The translations under genes and the position numbers were made by a program. Of a stretch of DNA of 38,337 nucleotides, positions 23,629 to 34,937 are shown in pieces (position 1 is the first letter of the stretch; each line of letters starts with the position of its first letter). Below the pieces are notes generated by a model that ran no database searches, was not told where the DNA came from, and saw only the letters and a list, made by a program, of their open reading frames with translations. This stretch comes from Hyphomicrobiaceae bacterium. Lineage in GTDB: Bacteria; Pseudomonadota; Alphaproteobacteria; Rhizobiales; Ancalomicrobiaceae. Location of the stretch: assembly GCA_016793065.1 (NCBI GenBank), contig JAEULV010000130.1:1-38337 (forward strand). Direction: 5' to 3'.

Positions 23629-26361
23629 TCACTCGGCGGCGGCGACCTTCGGCGACACCGGCATGTCCTTCACCGGGAAGGTCACCAGCATCACCGCCTC
23701 GTCGTCCGGCGAGGTCTTGATCTTGAAGCCGAGGCCTTCGCAGACCTTCAGCATGGTGGTGTTCTCGCGCAGCACCTCGCCCTTGACGACTTCGATGCCG
23801 TCGGCGCGGGCCCACTCGATGATCAGCTCCATCAGCGCCCAGCCAAGCCCGACGCCCTTCAACCCCGAGCGCACCATCACGGCGTATTCGCCGGTCTTGT
23901 GATCCGGGTCGGCATGCAGGCGGACGACGCCCATCAACTCGCCGGTGTCCGGCTTGAAGGCGCCGAGCGCCATGGCGCGGGCATAGTCGAGCTGGGTGAG
24001 CTTGGCGAGGAACGAGTGGCTGAAGTCCTTGATCGGCGCGAAGAACCGCAGACGCAGGTCGTTCGGGGTGATGTGCTTGAAGAACTCGGCATAGGCCGGT
24101 TCGTCTTCCGGCTTGATCGGCCGGACGAACATTTCCGATCCGTCGCGCATCTCGACCATGCGCTCCCAGTCCTTGGGATAGGGGCGGATCACCAGGCGCG
24201 GATGCGACAGCTTGCCGGCGACCGCCGGGGTCTCGACGACGCGGACGCGGGCGTCAAGGGCGATCACGCCGGTTTCGTCGGCGATGATCGGGTTGAGGTC
24301 GAGTTCGCGCACTTCCGGCACGTCGGCTGCGAGCTGCGACAGTTTCACCAGCGTCAGGGCGATGGCGTTGAGGTCGGCCGGCGGCGACGAGCGATAGCCG
24401 GCGAGCAGCTTGGCGACGCGGGTGCGCTGGATCATCGCCTGCGCCAGGTTCATGTCGAGCGGCACCAGATCGAGCGTGCAGTCGCCGATCACCTCGACGG
24501 CGCGGCCGCCACGGCCGAACACCACGACCGGACCGAAGACCGGATCGTCGGCGAGGCCGCAGATCAGTTCGACCGCGCCCTTGCGCTCGATCATCGGCAT
24601 GATGATCACACCCTCGATCTCGGCATCGGGATAGTCGACGCGGAACCGCGCCAGCATCTCGTCGGCGGCTTCCGCCACCTGCCGGGGGGTGGCGAGATCG
24701 AGGCGGACGCCGCCCTTGTCCGACTTGAACGGCATGTCGGCGGCGGCGATCTTCACCACCAGCCGCTCGGACGAGGCAAACAGCTTGCGCGCCTGCATCT
24801 CCGCTTCGGCGCCATCGGCGGCGAACAGCATCGACGCCACCGGCACCTGATAGGCTTCGAGAATGTCGCGCACCGCCTTGGGCGACAGCCAGTTACGGCC
24901 CTTGGCCAGGGTGTCGCGGACGATCGAGCGGGCGAGCTCGACATTCGGCGTCGCCTCGGCCGGCAGGTTGGCCGGCGTCGCCGTCAGCCGCTCCTGTGCC
25001 TCGACATAGCGCACCACGTACATGAAGGCGGTGACCGCTGCTTCCGGTGTCGAGTGGCACGGCACGCCGGCTTCCTCCAGCACGCCGCGCGGGTCGGAGC
25101 GCTCGTCGAGCACGGCGGCGAGGATCGCCCGCTTGCGGCCGACCTTCTTCTGGTGCTTGCGGGCGAGGTCGGCGATGACGCCGGCGATGGAGTCGGAGGT
25201 GACGAAGGCAGTGGGCGCGTGGATCGCCGCGACGGCGTCGACGCCGGGGTCCTCGAGCAGGATGCCGAGGACGGTGGCGTAGGTCTCGGGCGTCGCGTCG
25301 TCCTCGAGCGTTACCGGATTGCCGGTCTCGGAGGCCGAGCCGGGACGAACGAAGGGTTCGAGCTTTTCCCGGGTCGCCGGCGACAGCACCGCGGACGAGC
25401 CGCCGAGGACGCGCAGATGGTCGGCCGCCATGGTGGCAAGGCTGCGGCCGTTGGAGAGGATCGCCAGATGGCGGCAGTTGGTGGTCTTGACCTTGCTGAT
25501 GGTCTCGGCCGCGTCGAACAGCTCGTCGATGGATTCGACGCGCAGTAGGCCGGAGCGCTGGAAGGCGGCGTCATAGACGGCGTCGGGCGAGGCCAGCCGG
25601 CCGGAATGGGTGTAGCCGACGCCGACGCGGTCGCGCGACACGCCGGAGCGGATGACGATCACCGGCTTGACGCGGGCGCAGGCGCGCGCCGCCGACATGA
25701 ACTTCGCCGGGGTCGAGATTGACTCGAAATGCATCAGCGCGGCGCGGGTGCGATAGTCGCCGGCGTACCAGTCGAGCAGGTCGCCGATATCGACGTCGGC
25801 CTTCTGGCCGAGTGAAACCACCGACGAGAAGCCGACGTGATGCTCCGCCGCCCAGGCGAGCGTGGCGTTGATCACGGCGGCCGAGCGTGACACCAGCGCC
25901 AGGTCGCCCTTCCTCGGGTGCCGGCTGGCGATGGCGGCGCCGATGCCGCCATGGGGGGCGATAACGCCGAGCGAGCCGGGGCCGATGATGCGGATCATGT
26001 GACGCCGCGACGCGTCGAGCGTCGCCTGCATCGTCGCCTTCGGCCATTCGTCATAGCCGATGCTGACGAAGATCACCGCGCGGGTGCCGCCATTGCCGAG
26101 GCGATCGACCAGTTCGGGCGCGCCTTCCGGACCGGTCAGCACGACGGCGAGGTCGGGCATGACGGCGAGCGCTTCAAGACCCGGCACCGTGGCGATCGCG
26201 GCGGCCTCGGAGCTGACGCCGACCAGCGTCACCTTCGACGTCGGCCCGGTGGCGGCGAGCATTTCGACAAGCTTGTCGATGGCCGCCTGCGGCAGGCGGG
26301 ACGGTCCGATGACCGCAATTGATTTCGGCTGGAAAACGGCGTCGAGATTACGAATTGTCAT
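23629..26361 (-). CDS. Pat-type protein lysine acetyltransferase (acyl-CoA synthetase-like plus GNAT)
   Basis: A 910-residue GNAT fused to an acyl-CoA-synthetase-like (ADP-forming) core, the arrangement of Pat/PatZ (Pka, YfiQ). Order: CoA-binding domain (about 8-135, FQPKSIAVIGPS), succinyl-CoA-ligase-like domains (about 145-460), ATP-grasp-like domain (about 480-700) and C-terminal GNAT (about 735-895, with RSGLKGVGLGWALMELII). In the Pat family the GNAT part acetylates lysines of metabolic enzymes such as acetyl-CoA synthetase, and the synthetase-like part is regulatory. The ATG at 26361 fits the family; the frame is open to 26409. A sirtuin that could reverse the mark is encoded at 8714-9472. 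uspA lies upstream on the same strand, 355 bp away. The true targets are unknown. Confidence 0.88.
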   Translation of the reverse strand: MTIRNLDAVFQPKSIAVIGPSRLPQAAIDKLVEMLAATGPTSKVTLVGVSSEAAAIATVPGLEALAVMPDLAVVLTGPEGAPELVDRLGNGGTRAVIFVSIGYDEWPKATMQATLDASRRHMIRIIGPGSLGVIAPHGGIGAAIASRHPRKGDLALVSRSAAVINATLAWAAEHHVGFSSVVSLGQKADVDIGDLLDWYAGDYRTRAALMHFESISTPAKFMSAARACARVKPVIVIRSGVSRDRVGVGYTHSGRLASPDAVYDAAFQRSGLLRVESIDELFDAAETISKVKTTNCRHLAILSNGRSLATMAADHLRVLGGSSAVLSPATREKLEPFVRPGSASETGNPVTLEDDATPETYATVLGILLEDPGVDAVAAIHAPTAFVTSDSIAGVIADLARKHQKKVGRKRAILAAVLDERSDPRGVLEEAGVPCHSTPEAAVTAFMYVVRYVEAQERLTATPANLPAEATPNVELARSIVRDTLAKGRNWLSPKAVRDILEAYQVPVASMLFAADGAEAEMQARKLFASSERLVVKIAAADMPFKSDKGGVRLDLATPRQVAEAADEMLARFRVDYPDAEIEGVIIMPMIERKGAVELICGLADDPVFGPVVVFGRGGRAVEVIGDCTLDLVPLDMNLAQAMIQRTRVAKLLAGYRSSPPADLNAIALTLVKLSQLAADVPEVRELDLNPIIADETGVIALDARVRVVETPAVAGKLSHPRLVIRPYPKDWERMVEMRDGSEMFVRPIKPEDEPAYAEFFKHITPNDLRLRFFAPIKDFSHSFLAKLTQLDYARAMALGAFKPDTGELMGVVRLHADPDHKTGEYAVMVRSGLKGVGLGWALMELIIEWARADGIEVVKGEVLRENTTMLKVCEGLGFKIKTSPDDEAVMLVTFPVKDMPVSPKVAAAE

Positions 26362-26716
26362 GTCTGCCTCGCGAGAGCCGGACGTTGGCACCGAGAGGCG
26401 CCACGCCACGTTTTACCCCCGAGGACGTTTCCCCAATATGACCGGTCGTCGCCAGACGCGGCAGCGACCGCTTGTTCCCGCGCCTCGCGTCCCGGTTCTG
26501 CGCCGGGTCGGCGGGCGAGTTTGCCGGCATCCGTCATAAGGCCTGGCCGGGCGGTGGACGTCTCGCCGTCCGCCCGGGAGACCCTGGCGCCGGGCAAGTC
26601 CGGCACCGCTTCATGCTGGCCGACGGGGCGGGCCTGTCGGCGATGGTCCGGGCGGGTTCTAGCCGGTTGCGGCGACGCCGTCGAACCCGGAAACCCGCCC
26701 TGCGTCAATGCGTCCG
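26362..26716. other. Region between uspA and the pat gene
   Basis: A 355-bp stretch with two imperfect hairpins: 26650-26658 with 26692-26700 (GGGCGGGTT/AACCCGCCC, long loop) downstream of uspA, and GGGCG...CGCCC around 26555-26580. Neither has a T run. A 59-codon ORF (26358-26537, minus) ends in a four-base overlap with the pat start, but its ribosome binding site is weak and the peptide is unremarkable. I do not call it a gene. Confidence 0.45.
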
Positions 26717-27547
26717 TCAATGCGCCATGATCACCGGCACGGTCATGCTCTTCAGCATGTCGCGGGTGGCGCCGCCGAAGATGAACTCCTGCAGCCGGCT
26801 GTGGCCATAGCCGCCCATCACCACCAGGTCGAAGCCGCCGTCGGTGATGTGATTGAGCAGTGCCTCCGCCACGCCCGACGAACCGGCCGGGATGGTCTCG
26901 ACGGTGACCAGGCAGCCATGCCGCGCCAGCAGGGTCGCCAGATCGGCGCCCGGCTCGCCGGCGAATCGCGGCCCGGCGACGATGAGGATCGTGACTTTCT
27001 TGGCGAGCGCCAGTATCGGCAATGCCGCATGGACCGCGCGCGCCGCGGTGCGGCTGCCGTCCCAGGCGATCATGACGTTGTCGCAGGTGAAGTGCTCGAC
27101 GCCGGCATAGGGCACCAGCAGCGACGGCGCGACGCCCTCGAACAGGGCCGCCTCGATCAGCTGGTCGCGCAGCGGCTCGGGATTGTCCGGGTCGCTCTGG
27201 CCGATGACGACGAGATCGGTCAGCCGGCACTGCGCCGCGAAGGTTTCAACCGCGCCGCCGATCATCACTTCCGACAGGCGGCTCTCGGTCGATACGTCGG
27301 TCTCGGCGGCAAGAGCGGCGAAACGATCGAGACCGGCGCGGGCCGATGCCACCGCCTGCAGCCGCGTCGCCTCCATCGCCTCGACCGGAATCGGCGCCAT
27401 CATCACGCCGGGCAGGACCGGATCGATCGCCAGGCCGACGGCGTTGAGATGAGCGCCGGTCAGCCGGGCGAGTTCCAGCGCCACGTGCGCCGCCGGGCTC
27501 GATTTATGAACCTGATCGGTGAGCAGAATCATGTCCTTGATGCGCAT
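26717..27547 (-). CDS. Tandem universal stress protein (UspA family)
   Basis: A 276-residue protein with two Usp domains in tandem (about 1-140 and 145-276). The first starts MRIKDMILLTDQ and ends in LTDLVVIGQSDPD. The second starts DNVMIAWDGSRTAARAVHAALP and holds the ATP-binding signature GGYGHSRLQEFIFGGATR before MTVPVIMAH, so the C-terminal domain probably binds ATP while the N-terminal one lacks the full motif. Such proteins act in survival under stress or oxygen limitation. The ATG at 27547 has GGAGGA about 7 bases upstream. An FNR-like box lies about 130 bp upstream, and pat follows on the same strand. Confidence 0.88.
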   Translation of the reverse strand: MRIKDMILLTDQVHKSSPAAHVALELARLTGAHLNAVGLAIDPVLPGVMMAPIPVEAMEATRLQAVASARAGLDRFAALAAETDVSTESRLSEVMIGGAVETFAAQCRLTDLVVIGQSDPDNPEPLRDQLIEAALFEGVAPSLLVPYAGVEHFTCDNVMIAWDGSRTAARAVHAALPILALAKKVTILIVAGPRFAGEPGADLATLLARHGCLVTVETIPAGSSGVAEALLNHITDGGFDLVVMGGYGHSRLQEFIFGGATRDMLKSMTVPVIMAH

Positions 27548-28018
27548 GGGGCCGTCCTCCAGCCTTCGGGCGCGCGCGCCGGAACCTCGGGGGTGAGGCG
27601 GAACGATGCGCCCGTGCGCGGATCTTGCTCGATCCGCTGTGTTGTCCAACCCCTACACCTGCCGCCGCGTCGGCGCATTGATGCACCTCAAGACCAAAGT
27701 AGGAGCACCCTGCCCTCCCCCTTGCCGCTGCCGCTCCCACCCCGGCCGCACCCGACGCACGCGATCGCGGCAGGGCCGATCTGTGGGAAGTCACAATTGT
27801 TTCGCCCCCCGCCGTCAGGGTATTCGCTTCAGACCATCGGAGGGCTTGGGTTCGTCGACCGTTTCCTGTCGTCTGTCGACTTCGACAGGGCGGGTCCGGG
27901 GGATGTTCCGGGCAGGGTGTGCGGCAGTGGGGATGTCAGTCGGGAGGACCACCCGGCTGGTGGCAGGATCGGATCAACCGATCGACCGGAAAGCCGCGAC
28001 AGGGAGAGGAGCCGGAAC
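27548..28018. other. Divergent uspA/maeB control region
   Basis: A 471-bp region between divergent uspA and the malic enzyme gene; both promoters should be inside. It contains the FNR-like box at 27678-27691 and a 7-bp inverted repeat CCTGTCG/CGACAGG at 27865-27871 and 27883-27889, about 130 bp before maeB. Frames on both strands run through it, but none has a recognisable domain. Confidence 0.5.
27678..27691. promoter_or_regulatory. Imperfect FNR/FixK-type box upstream of uspA
   Basis: TTGATGCACCTCAA matches TTGAT-N4-ATCAA at nine of ten arm positions. It is 131 bp before the uspA start on the minus strand; with activation at -41.5, transcription would start near 27643. The perfect nap box (18504-18517) suggests that such a regulator exists in this organism. 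Confidence 0.45.
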
Positions 28019-30349
28019 ATGACCGAACTGCAGCCGGGCGACGACGCGCGCACGCAACAGAAGGCCGATCTCGACGAGGCGGCGCTGTTTTATCACAAGT
28101 ATCCGACCCCCGGTAAGCTGGAGATCCAGGCGACCAAGCCGCTCGGCAACCAGCGCGACCTGGCGCTGGCCTATTCGCCCGGCGTCGCCGCGCCCTGCCT
28201 CGCCATCCGCGACAATCCGGCCACCGCCGCCGACTATACCAGCCGCTCCAACCTCGTCGGCGTCATCACCAACGGTACCGCCGTTCTCGGCCTTGGCAAT
28301 ATCGGGCCGCTCGCCTCCAAGCCGGTGATGGAAGGCAAGGCGGTGCTGTTCAAGAAGTTCGCCGCTATCGACGTGTTCGACATCGAGGTGGCCGAGAACG
28401 ACATCGACAAGTTCGTCGACGTCGTCGCCGCGCTGGAACCGACCTTCGGCGGCATCAACCTCGAGGACATCAAGGCGCCGGAATGTTTCGAGATCGAGCG
28501 CCGGCTGCGCGAGCGGATGAACATTCCGGTGTTCCACGACGACCAGCACGGCACTGCGATCATCGTCGGCGCCGCCGTGCTCAACGGGCTTGAGCACGCC
28601 AAGAAGAAGATCGAGGACGTCAAGATCGTCGCTTCCGGCGCCGGCGCCGCCGCGCTCGCCTGTCTCAACATCCTCGTGTCGCTCGGCGCCCGCCGCGAGA
28701 ATATCTGGATCACCGACATCGAGGGCGTGGTCTACAAGGGCCGCACCGCGCTGATGGACGCCTACAAGTCGATCTATGCGCAGGATACGCCCTTGCGCAC
28801 GCTCGCCGAGATCATCGAGGGCGCCGATGTGTTCGTCGGCCTGTCGGCCGGCGGCGTGCTGAAGCCGGAGATGCTGGCGAAGATGGCGGCGCGGCCGCTG
28901 ATCATGGCGCTGGCCAATCCGACGCCGGAAATCATGCCCGACGTCGCCCGCGCGGCGCGGCCGGATGCGCTGATCTGCACGGGGCGCTCGGACTTTCCCA
29001 ACCAGGTCAACAACGTCCTGTGCTTCCCCTACATCTTTCGCGGCGCGCTCGACGTCGGCGCCACGACCATCGACGAATCGATGAAGCGCGCCGCCGTGCG
29101 CGCCATCGCCGGGCTCGCCCGCGAGGAGCCCTCCGAGGTCGCCTCCAAGGCCTATGGCGGCATCACCCATACGTTCGGGCCGAACTATCTCATCCCCTCG
29201 CCGTTCGACCCCCGGCTGATCCTGCGGATCGCTCCGGCGGTGGCGAAGGCAGCAATGGATTCAGGCGTCGCCACCCGGCCGATCGGCGATTTCGATGCCT
29301 ATGTCGATCGCCTCAACCGCTTCGTCTTCCGTTCGGGCTTCGTCATGAAGCCGGTGGTGGCGGCGGCGAAGTCGGGCGAGCGCAAGAGCCGGGTGATCTA
29401 TGCCGACGGCGAGGACGAGCGGGTGCTGCGCGCCGCCCAGGTGCTGCTGGAGGACGGGCTGGCCGAGCCGGTGCTGATCGGCCGGCCGGGCGTCATCGCG
29501 ACGCGCTGCGAACGCTTCGGCCTGCGCATCCGCCCCAACAAGGACTTCCATTGCGTCGATCCGGCGGATGATCCGCGCTACAAGGAATTCGTCGAGACCT
29601 ACCTCGCCAAGGTCGGCCGGCGCGGCGTCAACCCGGAAGCGGCGAAGACGGTGGTGCGCACCAACACCACGGTGATCGGGGCGCTGTCGGTCGAGCGCGG
29701 CGAGGCGGACGCGCTGATCTGCGGCCTCGACGGCCGCTTCGAGAAGCACCTGCGCGACGTCCGCTCGGTGCTCGGCATGGCGCCCAACGTCACCGACCTG
29801 TCGACGCTGTCGCTGCTGATCTCGTCGAAGGGCGCCTATTTCCTCACCGACACCTATGGGTCGATCGACCCGACGCCAGAGCAGATCGCCGAGACGACGC
29901 TGCTCGCCGCTAACCACATCCGCCGCTTCGGCCTGACGCCGAAGGTGGCGCTGCTGTCGCATTCGAACTTCGGCTCGCGCGAATCGGAGGCGGCGTCGAA
30001 GATGCGGGCGGCGCTGGAAATCCTGTGGGAACATGCGCCCGAGTTGGAAGTCGATGGCGAGATGCATGGCGACGCGGCGCTGTCGCCGGATCTGCGCAAC
30101 CGGCTGATGCCGACCACGCGGCTTTCGGGCGTCGCCAACCTGCTGGTGTTCCCGTCGCTTGACGCCGCCAACATCGCCCTCAATCTGGTCAAGGTGATGA
30201 CCGATGCCCTGCATGTCGGCCCGATCCTGCTCGGCTCGGCCAAGCCGGCGCATGTGCTGACGCCGTCGGTGACATCGCGCGGCGTCGTCAACATGTCGGT
30301 GCTGGCCGCCGTCGAGGCGCAAAGCGCCATGCCGGGGACGCCGATCTGA
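28019..30349 (+). CDS. maeB: NADP-dependent malic enzyme with C-terminal phosphotransacetylase-like domain
   Basis: Decarboxylates malate to pyruvate and makes NADPH for gluconeogenic and biosynthetic needs. The 776-residue protein has malic enzyme N-terminal (about 20-160, [15 protein letters not shown] and [11 protein letters not shown]) and NAD(P)-binding (about 165-400, [31 protein letters not shown]) domains. A phosphate acetyltransferase-like domain follows (about 440-770). In this MaeB form the C-terminal domain lacks transacetylase activity and is used for acetyl-CoA-sensitive regulation and assembly. The ATG at 28019 is preceded by GGAGAGGAGCC; the open frame from 26708 runs antisense to uspA and is not real. 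It is monocistronic, divergent from uspA. Confidence 0.95.
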   Translation: MTELQPGDDARTQQKADLDEAALFYHKYPTPGKLEIQATKPLGNQRDLALAYSPGVAAPCLAIRDNPATAADYTSRSNLVGVITNGTAVLGLGNIGPLASKPVMEGKAVLFKKFAAIDVFDIEVAENDIDKFVDVVAALEPTFGGINLEDIKAPECFEIERRLRERMNIPVFHDDQHGTAIIVGAAVLNGLEHAKKKIEDVKIVASGAGAAALACLNILVSLGARRENIWITDIEGVVYKGRTALMDAYKSIYAQDTPLRTLAEIIEGADVFVGLSAGGVLKPEMLAKMAARPLIMALANPTPEIMPDVARAARPDALICTGRSDFPNQVNNVLCFPYIFRGALDVGATTIDESMKRAAVRAIAGLAREEPSEVASKAYGGITHTFGPNYLIPSPFDPRLILRIAPAVAKAAMDSGVATRPIGDFDAYVDRLNRFVFRSGFVMKPVVAAAKSGERKSRVIYADGEDERVLRAAQVLLEDGLAEPVLIGRPGVIATRCERFGLRIRPNKDFHCVDPADDPRYKEFVETYLAKVGRRGVNPEAAKTVVRTNTTVIGALSVERGEADALICGLDGRFEKHLRDVRSVLGMAPNVTDLSTLSLLISSKGAYFLTDTYGSIDPTPEQIAETTLLAANHIRRFGLTPKVALLSHSNFGSRESEAASKMRAALEILWEHAPELEVDGEMHGDAALSPDLRNRLMPTTRLSGVANLLVFPSLDAANIALNLVKVMTDALHVGPILLGSAKPAHVLTPSVTSRGVVNMSVLAAVEAQSAMPGTPI

Positions 30350-30537
30350 CGGCCGCGACGCCAGCGCCCGATGGGCGAAGCTGTCAACGAACTTACCGTA
30401 ATCCGCGCCGGCGCCGCTTTACCGAGGCGGCGCCTGGCTGCAGTCTGTCCGGCGCGATCGCGCGCGGGCTCAGCGCTCCCGTGCGCTGCCCGCAACAACA
30501 AACCTGAGCCCGAATACCCGCTCTCCCGAGGTGGATC

Positions 30538-31230
30538 ATGACCAAGAAACTCGCCGCCGAACTGTTTGGAACCTTCTGGCTGGTATTCGGCGGTGCCGGC
30601 AGCGCCGTGCTTGCCGCCGGCATTCCCGAAATCGGCATCGGCCTGCTCGGCGTTTCCTTCGCCTTCGGCCTCACCGTGCTGACCATGGCCTATGCGGTCG
30701 GTCCGATTTCCGGCGGACACTTCAACCCGGCGGTTTCGGTCGGTCTGGCCGTCGCCGGCCGGTTCTCGTGGGGCGAACTCGGGCCCTACGTCGTCGCGCA
30801 GGTGATCGGCGCGGTCATTGCCGCCGGCCTGATCTATCTGGTCGCGTCGGGCGCGCCCGGCTTCTCGCTCGAGGGCGGCATGGCGTCGAACGGCTATGGC
30901 GAGCATTCGCCGGGCAAGTACTCGCTGGTGGCTGGCCTGGTCATCGAAGTGGTGCTGACGGCGATGTTCCTGATTGTTATTCTCGGCGCCACCGGCAGCA
31001 AGGCGCCGGCCGGCTTCGCCCCGATCGCCATTGGCCTGGCGCTGACGCTCATTCACCTGATCTCGATCCCGGTCACCAACACCTCGGTCAACCCGGCGCG
31101 CTCGACCGGCCCGGCGCTGTTCGTCGGCGGCTGGGCGCTGCAGCAGCTGTGGCTGTTCTGGCTGGCGCCGATCGCCGGCGCCGTCATCGGCGCGCTCATC
31201 CACAAGGGGCTGTTGTCGCACGACGACTGA
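30538..31230 (+). CDS. aqpZ: Aquaporin Z
   Basis: A water channel of the inner membrane. The 230-residue protein has six membrane helices and two half-helices carrying NPA motifs at residues 63-65 and 185-187. The selectivity-filter residues Phe43, His173, Thr182 and Arg188 match the water-only pattern of E. coli AqpZ (Phe43, His174, Thr183, Arg189), which argues against a glycerol facilitator. The start at 30538 has GAGGTGG about 5 bases upstream. It stands alone, 188 bp after maeB. Confidence 0.95.
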   Translation: MTKKLAAELFGTFWLVFGGAGSAVLAAGIPEIGIGLLGVSFAFGLTVLTMAYAVGPISGGHFNPAVSVGLAVAGRFSWGELGPYVVAQVIGAVIAAGLIYLVASGAPGFSLEGGMASNGYGEHSPGKYSLVAGLVIEVVLTAMFLIVILGATGSKAPAGFAPIAIGLALTLIHLISIPVTNTSVNPARSTGPALFVGGWALQQLWLFWLAPIAGAVIGALIHKGLLSHDD

Positions 31231-31328
31231 GGTCCGCCAGGCTTGGCGCCGATGTCGATGATCGGCAAATCCGCCGCGCGCGGACTGGTCATGTCGAGCG
31301 GCATCGTGTAAAGCACTGCTGAAAATCA

Positions 31329-31353
31329 AGCGGGTCCGCTGGACGGGCCCGCT
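31329..31353. terminator. Hairpin after aqpZ
   Basis: AGCGGGTCCG (31329-31338) and CGGGCCCGCT (31344-31353) form a 10-bp stem with one G-T pair and a 5-base loop. It lies 98 bp after the aqpZ stop and before secG. The plus-strand tail (CATCTATTG) is only mildly T-rich, so termination is plausible but not certain. Confidence 0.45.
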
Positions 31354-31441
31354 CATCTATTGTCCGGCCCATGGCGCGGCCCGGTTTCGGCGAAGATCGC
31401 CGTGATGCCGCCGCCCTGTGCCCCGAGGAGAAGACGGACCA

Positions 31442-31828
31442 ATGCAAACCGTCCTGATCGTGATCCATCTGCTTGTGGTGCTGGCCCTGGTCGGCGTCGT
31501 GCTGCTGCAGCGCTCCGAAGGCGGCGCGCTCGGCATGGGCGGCGGTGGCGGCGGCTTCATGTCGGCGCGCGGCGCGGCCAATACGCTGACGCGTGCCACC
31601 GGCATTCTCGCCGTGGCGTTCTTCACCACCTCGCTGGCGCTGGCGATCGTCGCCTCGCAGGGCACCAAGGCGCCGTCGTCGATCCTCGACACGGCGGCTC
31701 CGACCGCGCCGGCCAAGCCGACCGGCCCGTCGGTTCCCTCGGCCTCGGCGCCGCCGCAGATCGGCACCGGCCAGGGCGGCATTCTCAACCAGCTTGAGCA
31801 GCCCAAGCCGGCCGCGCCGCAACAGTGA
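31442..31828 (+). CDS. secG: Preprotein translocase subunit SecG
   Basis: Small membrane subunit of the SecYEG translocon. The 128-residue protein has two hydrophobic spans (about 3-21, TVLIVIHLLVVLALVGVVLL, and about 55-73, GILAVAFFTTSLALAIVAS). Between them lie the conserved QRSEGGALG motif and a Gly-rich loop. The C-terminus beyond residue 75 is an Ala/Pro-rich tail, a common alphaproteobacterial extension. The ATG at 31442 has GAGGAGAAG upstream. tpiA often precedes secG in relatives but is not here. A terminator (31877-31907) separates it from pyrG. Confidence 0.93.
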   Translation: MQTVLIVIHLLVVLALVGVVLLQRSEGGALGMGGGGGGFMSARGAANTLTRATGILAVAFFTTSLALAIVASQGTKAPSSILDTAAPTAPAKPTGPSVPSASAPPQIGTGQGGILNQLEQPKPAAPQQ

Positions 31829-31876
31829 CGCGGCACCCGTGGCCCGAACCGGGCGACGGGCATTGCAAGTCAGCCG

Positions 31877-31907
31877 ACGCGCCCCGCGTAGGGGCGCGTT
31901 TCGTTTG
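31877..31907 (+). terminator. Intrinsic terminator after secG
   Basis: ACGCGCCCC (31877-31885) pairs perfectly with GGGGCGCGT (31891-31899) around GCGTA and is followed by TTCGTTT. It lies about 50 bp after the secG stop and so separates secG from pyrG transcription. Confidence 0.85.
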
Positions 31908-32018
31908 AGCGAGGGGCGGCAAACGCCGATCCGCGGGCACGCGCGCCGTGAGGATCACGCCGGGCTTTGGCGTGGACAACCTCGAAGGTCGCTTCGCGAA
32001 TCGCCCGAAATCGAGTAA

Positions 32019-33659
<1,641 letters not shown>

Positions 33660-34089
33660 TCGAAGCGTTTGTCCCACGAAGGCCGCCAGACATCGGCGTG
33701 CGGTGACGGCGGGGCGTCGATCGCGGATCGATAGGCGCTTCCGATGCTCCCGTGAGACGCCGGGCACCGCGTGCGTGCCCCCGGTTTGCGAATTGGCGTG
33801 TGGATTGCCGGCAATGAGGTCGGGGCGCGGCCGGGTGCCGGAACAGATGCCCCCGCCGAGGCGAATGTCCGGGCGGCTATTGGGCAATCCAGACCGGGGT
33901 CGGCTTGGAGCGTGGGGGCTGTTTCGCCGGCTTCCCTACGGCGGCGGGGCCTGAACGAAAAAGACCGACAGCACCGGCGGAGAAAGCCAACCTCGCCGAA
34001 CGGCTCGATCGGTCAGGCATCCGCCAACCGTCAGGTTGCGGCCGAACCAAGGTGCCTCGATCGCGATGCGGTTGCGCTCGCCGCTGGCG
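33660..34089. other. Gene-poor stretch between pyrG and sufA
   Basis: A 430-bp stretch between convergent pyrG and sufA. Open frames translate to Arg/Pro/Gly-rich peptides without domains. A short 6-bp hairpin (GGGCAC 33762-33767 with GTGCCC 33775-33780) is the only terminator-like structure, and it is weak. No gene seen. Confidence 0.5.
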
Positions 34090-34458
34090 TCACTCCGCCT
34101 CGACCGGCTTCAACGTCACGCTCTCGCCGCAGCCGCAGGCGGATGTCTGGTTGGGGTTGTTGAAGACGAAGCCCGACGACAGCTTGGTCGCGGCGAAATC
34201 CATCTCGGTGCCGAACAGGAACAGCGACGCCTTGCGGTCGACATAGATGCGCACGCCCTTGTCCTCGACCACGTCGTCGGACGGGTCGGGCACGGTCACA
34301 TAGTCCATCGTGTAGGCCATGCCGGCGCAGCCGCCGTTCTTGACGCCGACGCGGACGCCGAGAATCGGATCATCGGCATCGGCGATGATTTCCTTGACCC
34401 GGCCGGCCGCTGCCTCGGTGAGGGACACAACCTTGAAACTCTTCAGCCCAACGCCCAT
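34090..34458 (-). CDS. sufA: SufA/IscA-type iron-sulfur carrier
   Basis: A-type Fe-S carrier that takes clusters from SufBCD and hands them to target proteins. The 122-residue protein has the three conserved cysteines, Cys44 (NGGCAGMAY) and Cys108/Cys110 (SACGCGESV). The start at 34458 (MGVGLKSF) has AAAGG about 9 bases upstream; the frame is open to 34626 without conservation. It is the last gene of the suf cluster, 41 bp after sufT. It might be annotated HesB/ErpA-like in some schemes, but the operon supports SufA. Confidence 0.92.
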   Translation of the reverse strand: MGVGLKSFKVVSLTEAAAGRVKEIIADADDPILGVRVGVKNGGCAGMAYTMDYVTVPDPSDDVVEDKGVRIYVDRKASLFLFGTEMDFAATKLSSGFVFNNPNQTSACGCGESVTLKPVEAE

Positions 34459-34499
34459 CGCATCGGCCTTTCCTGTTGTCGACAACCGTTCGGTCCGGC

Positions 34500-34937
34500 T
34501 CAGTACCAGTCGAGCGCCACGCGTGCCTCGTCGGACATGCGGGACTGATCCCATGGCGGCTCGAACACCATGTTGACCTTGACCTCGGCGATGCCGGCGA
34601 CGGTCGCGACGGCATTCTCGACCCATTTCGGCATTTCGCCGGCGACCGGGCAGCCCGGCGCCGTCAGCGTCATGTCGATGGTCACCTTGCGATCGTCGTC
34701 GAGATCGATGCGGTAGATCAGGCCGAGTTCATAGACGTCGGCCGGAATTTCCGGATCGTAGACGGTCTTCAGCGCCGCGATGATGTCGTCGGTCAGACGG
34801 TCGATCTCCTCGGGCGGCAGCGCCGAACTCGAGGATTTCTCCAGCTTGCGCGGCCCGCTGTCATCGAACAGGCCCGATGAGACCGGTGCGTCCGACAGGT
34901 CGGCTGTGGCTTCATTCATCGGATCATCCCCGCTCAT
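34500..34937 (-). CDS. sufT: SufT-type (MIP18/DUF59) Fe-S assembly protein
   Basis: A 145-residue protein with a DUF59/MIP18 domain (about 45-140: IIAALKTVYDPEIPADVYELGLIYRIDL, MTLTAPGCPVAGEMP, VNMVFEPPWDQSRMS). SufT proteins help Fe-S cluster maturation, mainly under high cluster demand. The conserved Cys in TAPGCPVAG is present. The Ser/Asp-rich first 40 residues are a disordered extension. The start at 34937 overlaps the sufS stop by four bases (ATGA); an in-frame ATG at 34919 is an alternative. Confidence 0.9.
   Translation of the reverse strand: MSGDDPMNEATADLSDAPVSSGLFDDSGPRKLEKSSSSALPPEEIDRLTDDIIAALKTVYDPEIPADVYELGLIYRIDLDDDRKVTIDMTLTAPGCPVAGEMPKWVENAVATVAGIAEVKVNMVFEPPWDQSRMSDEARVALDWY

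Noticed and set aside
26708..28018. Upstream extension of the maeB frame by 437 codons
   Set aside because: It lies antisense to uspA and in the intergenic region; family similarity begins only after 28019, where a strong ribosome binding site is found.
33660..34089. Possible hidden small RNA or gene between pyrG and sufA
   Set aside because: No promoter-terminator pair, no strong stem and no domain-bearing frame were found; left as unexplained intergenic DNA.
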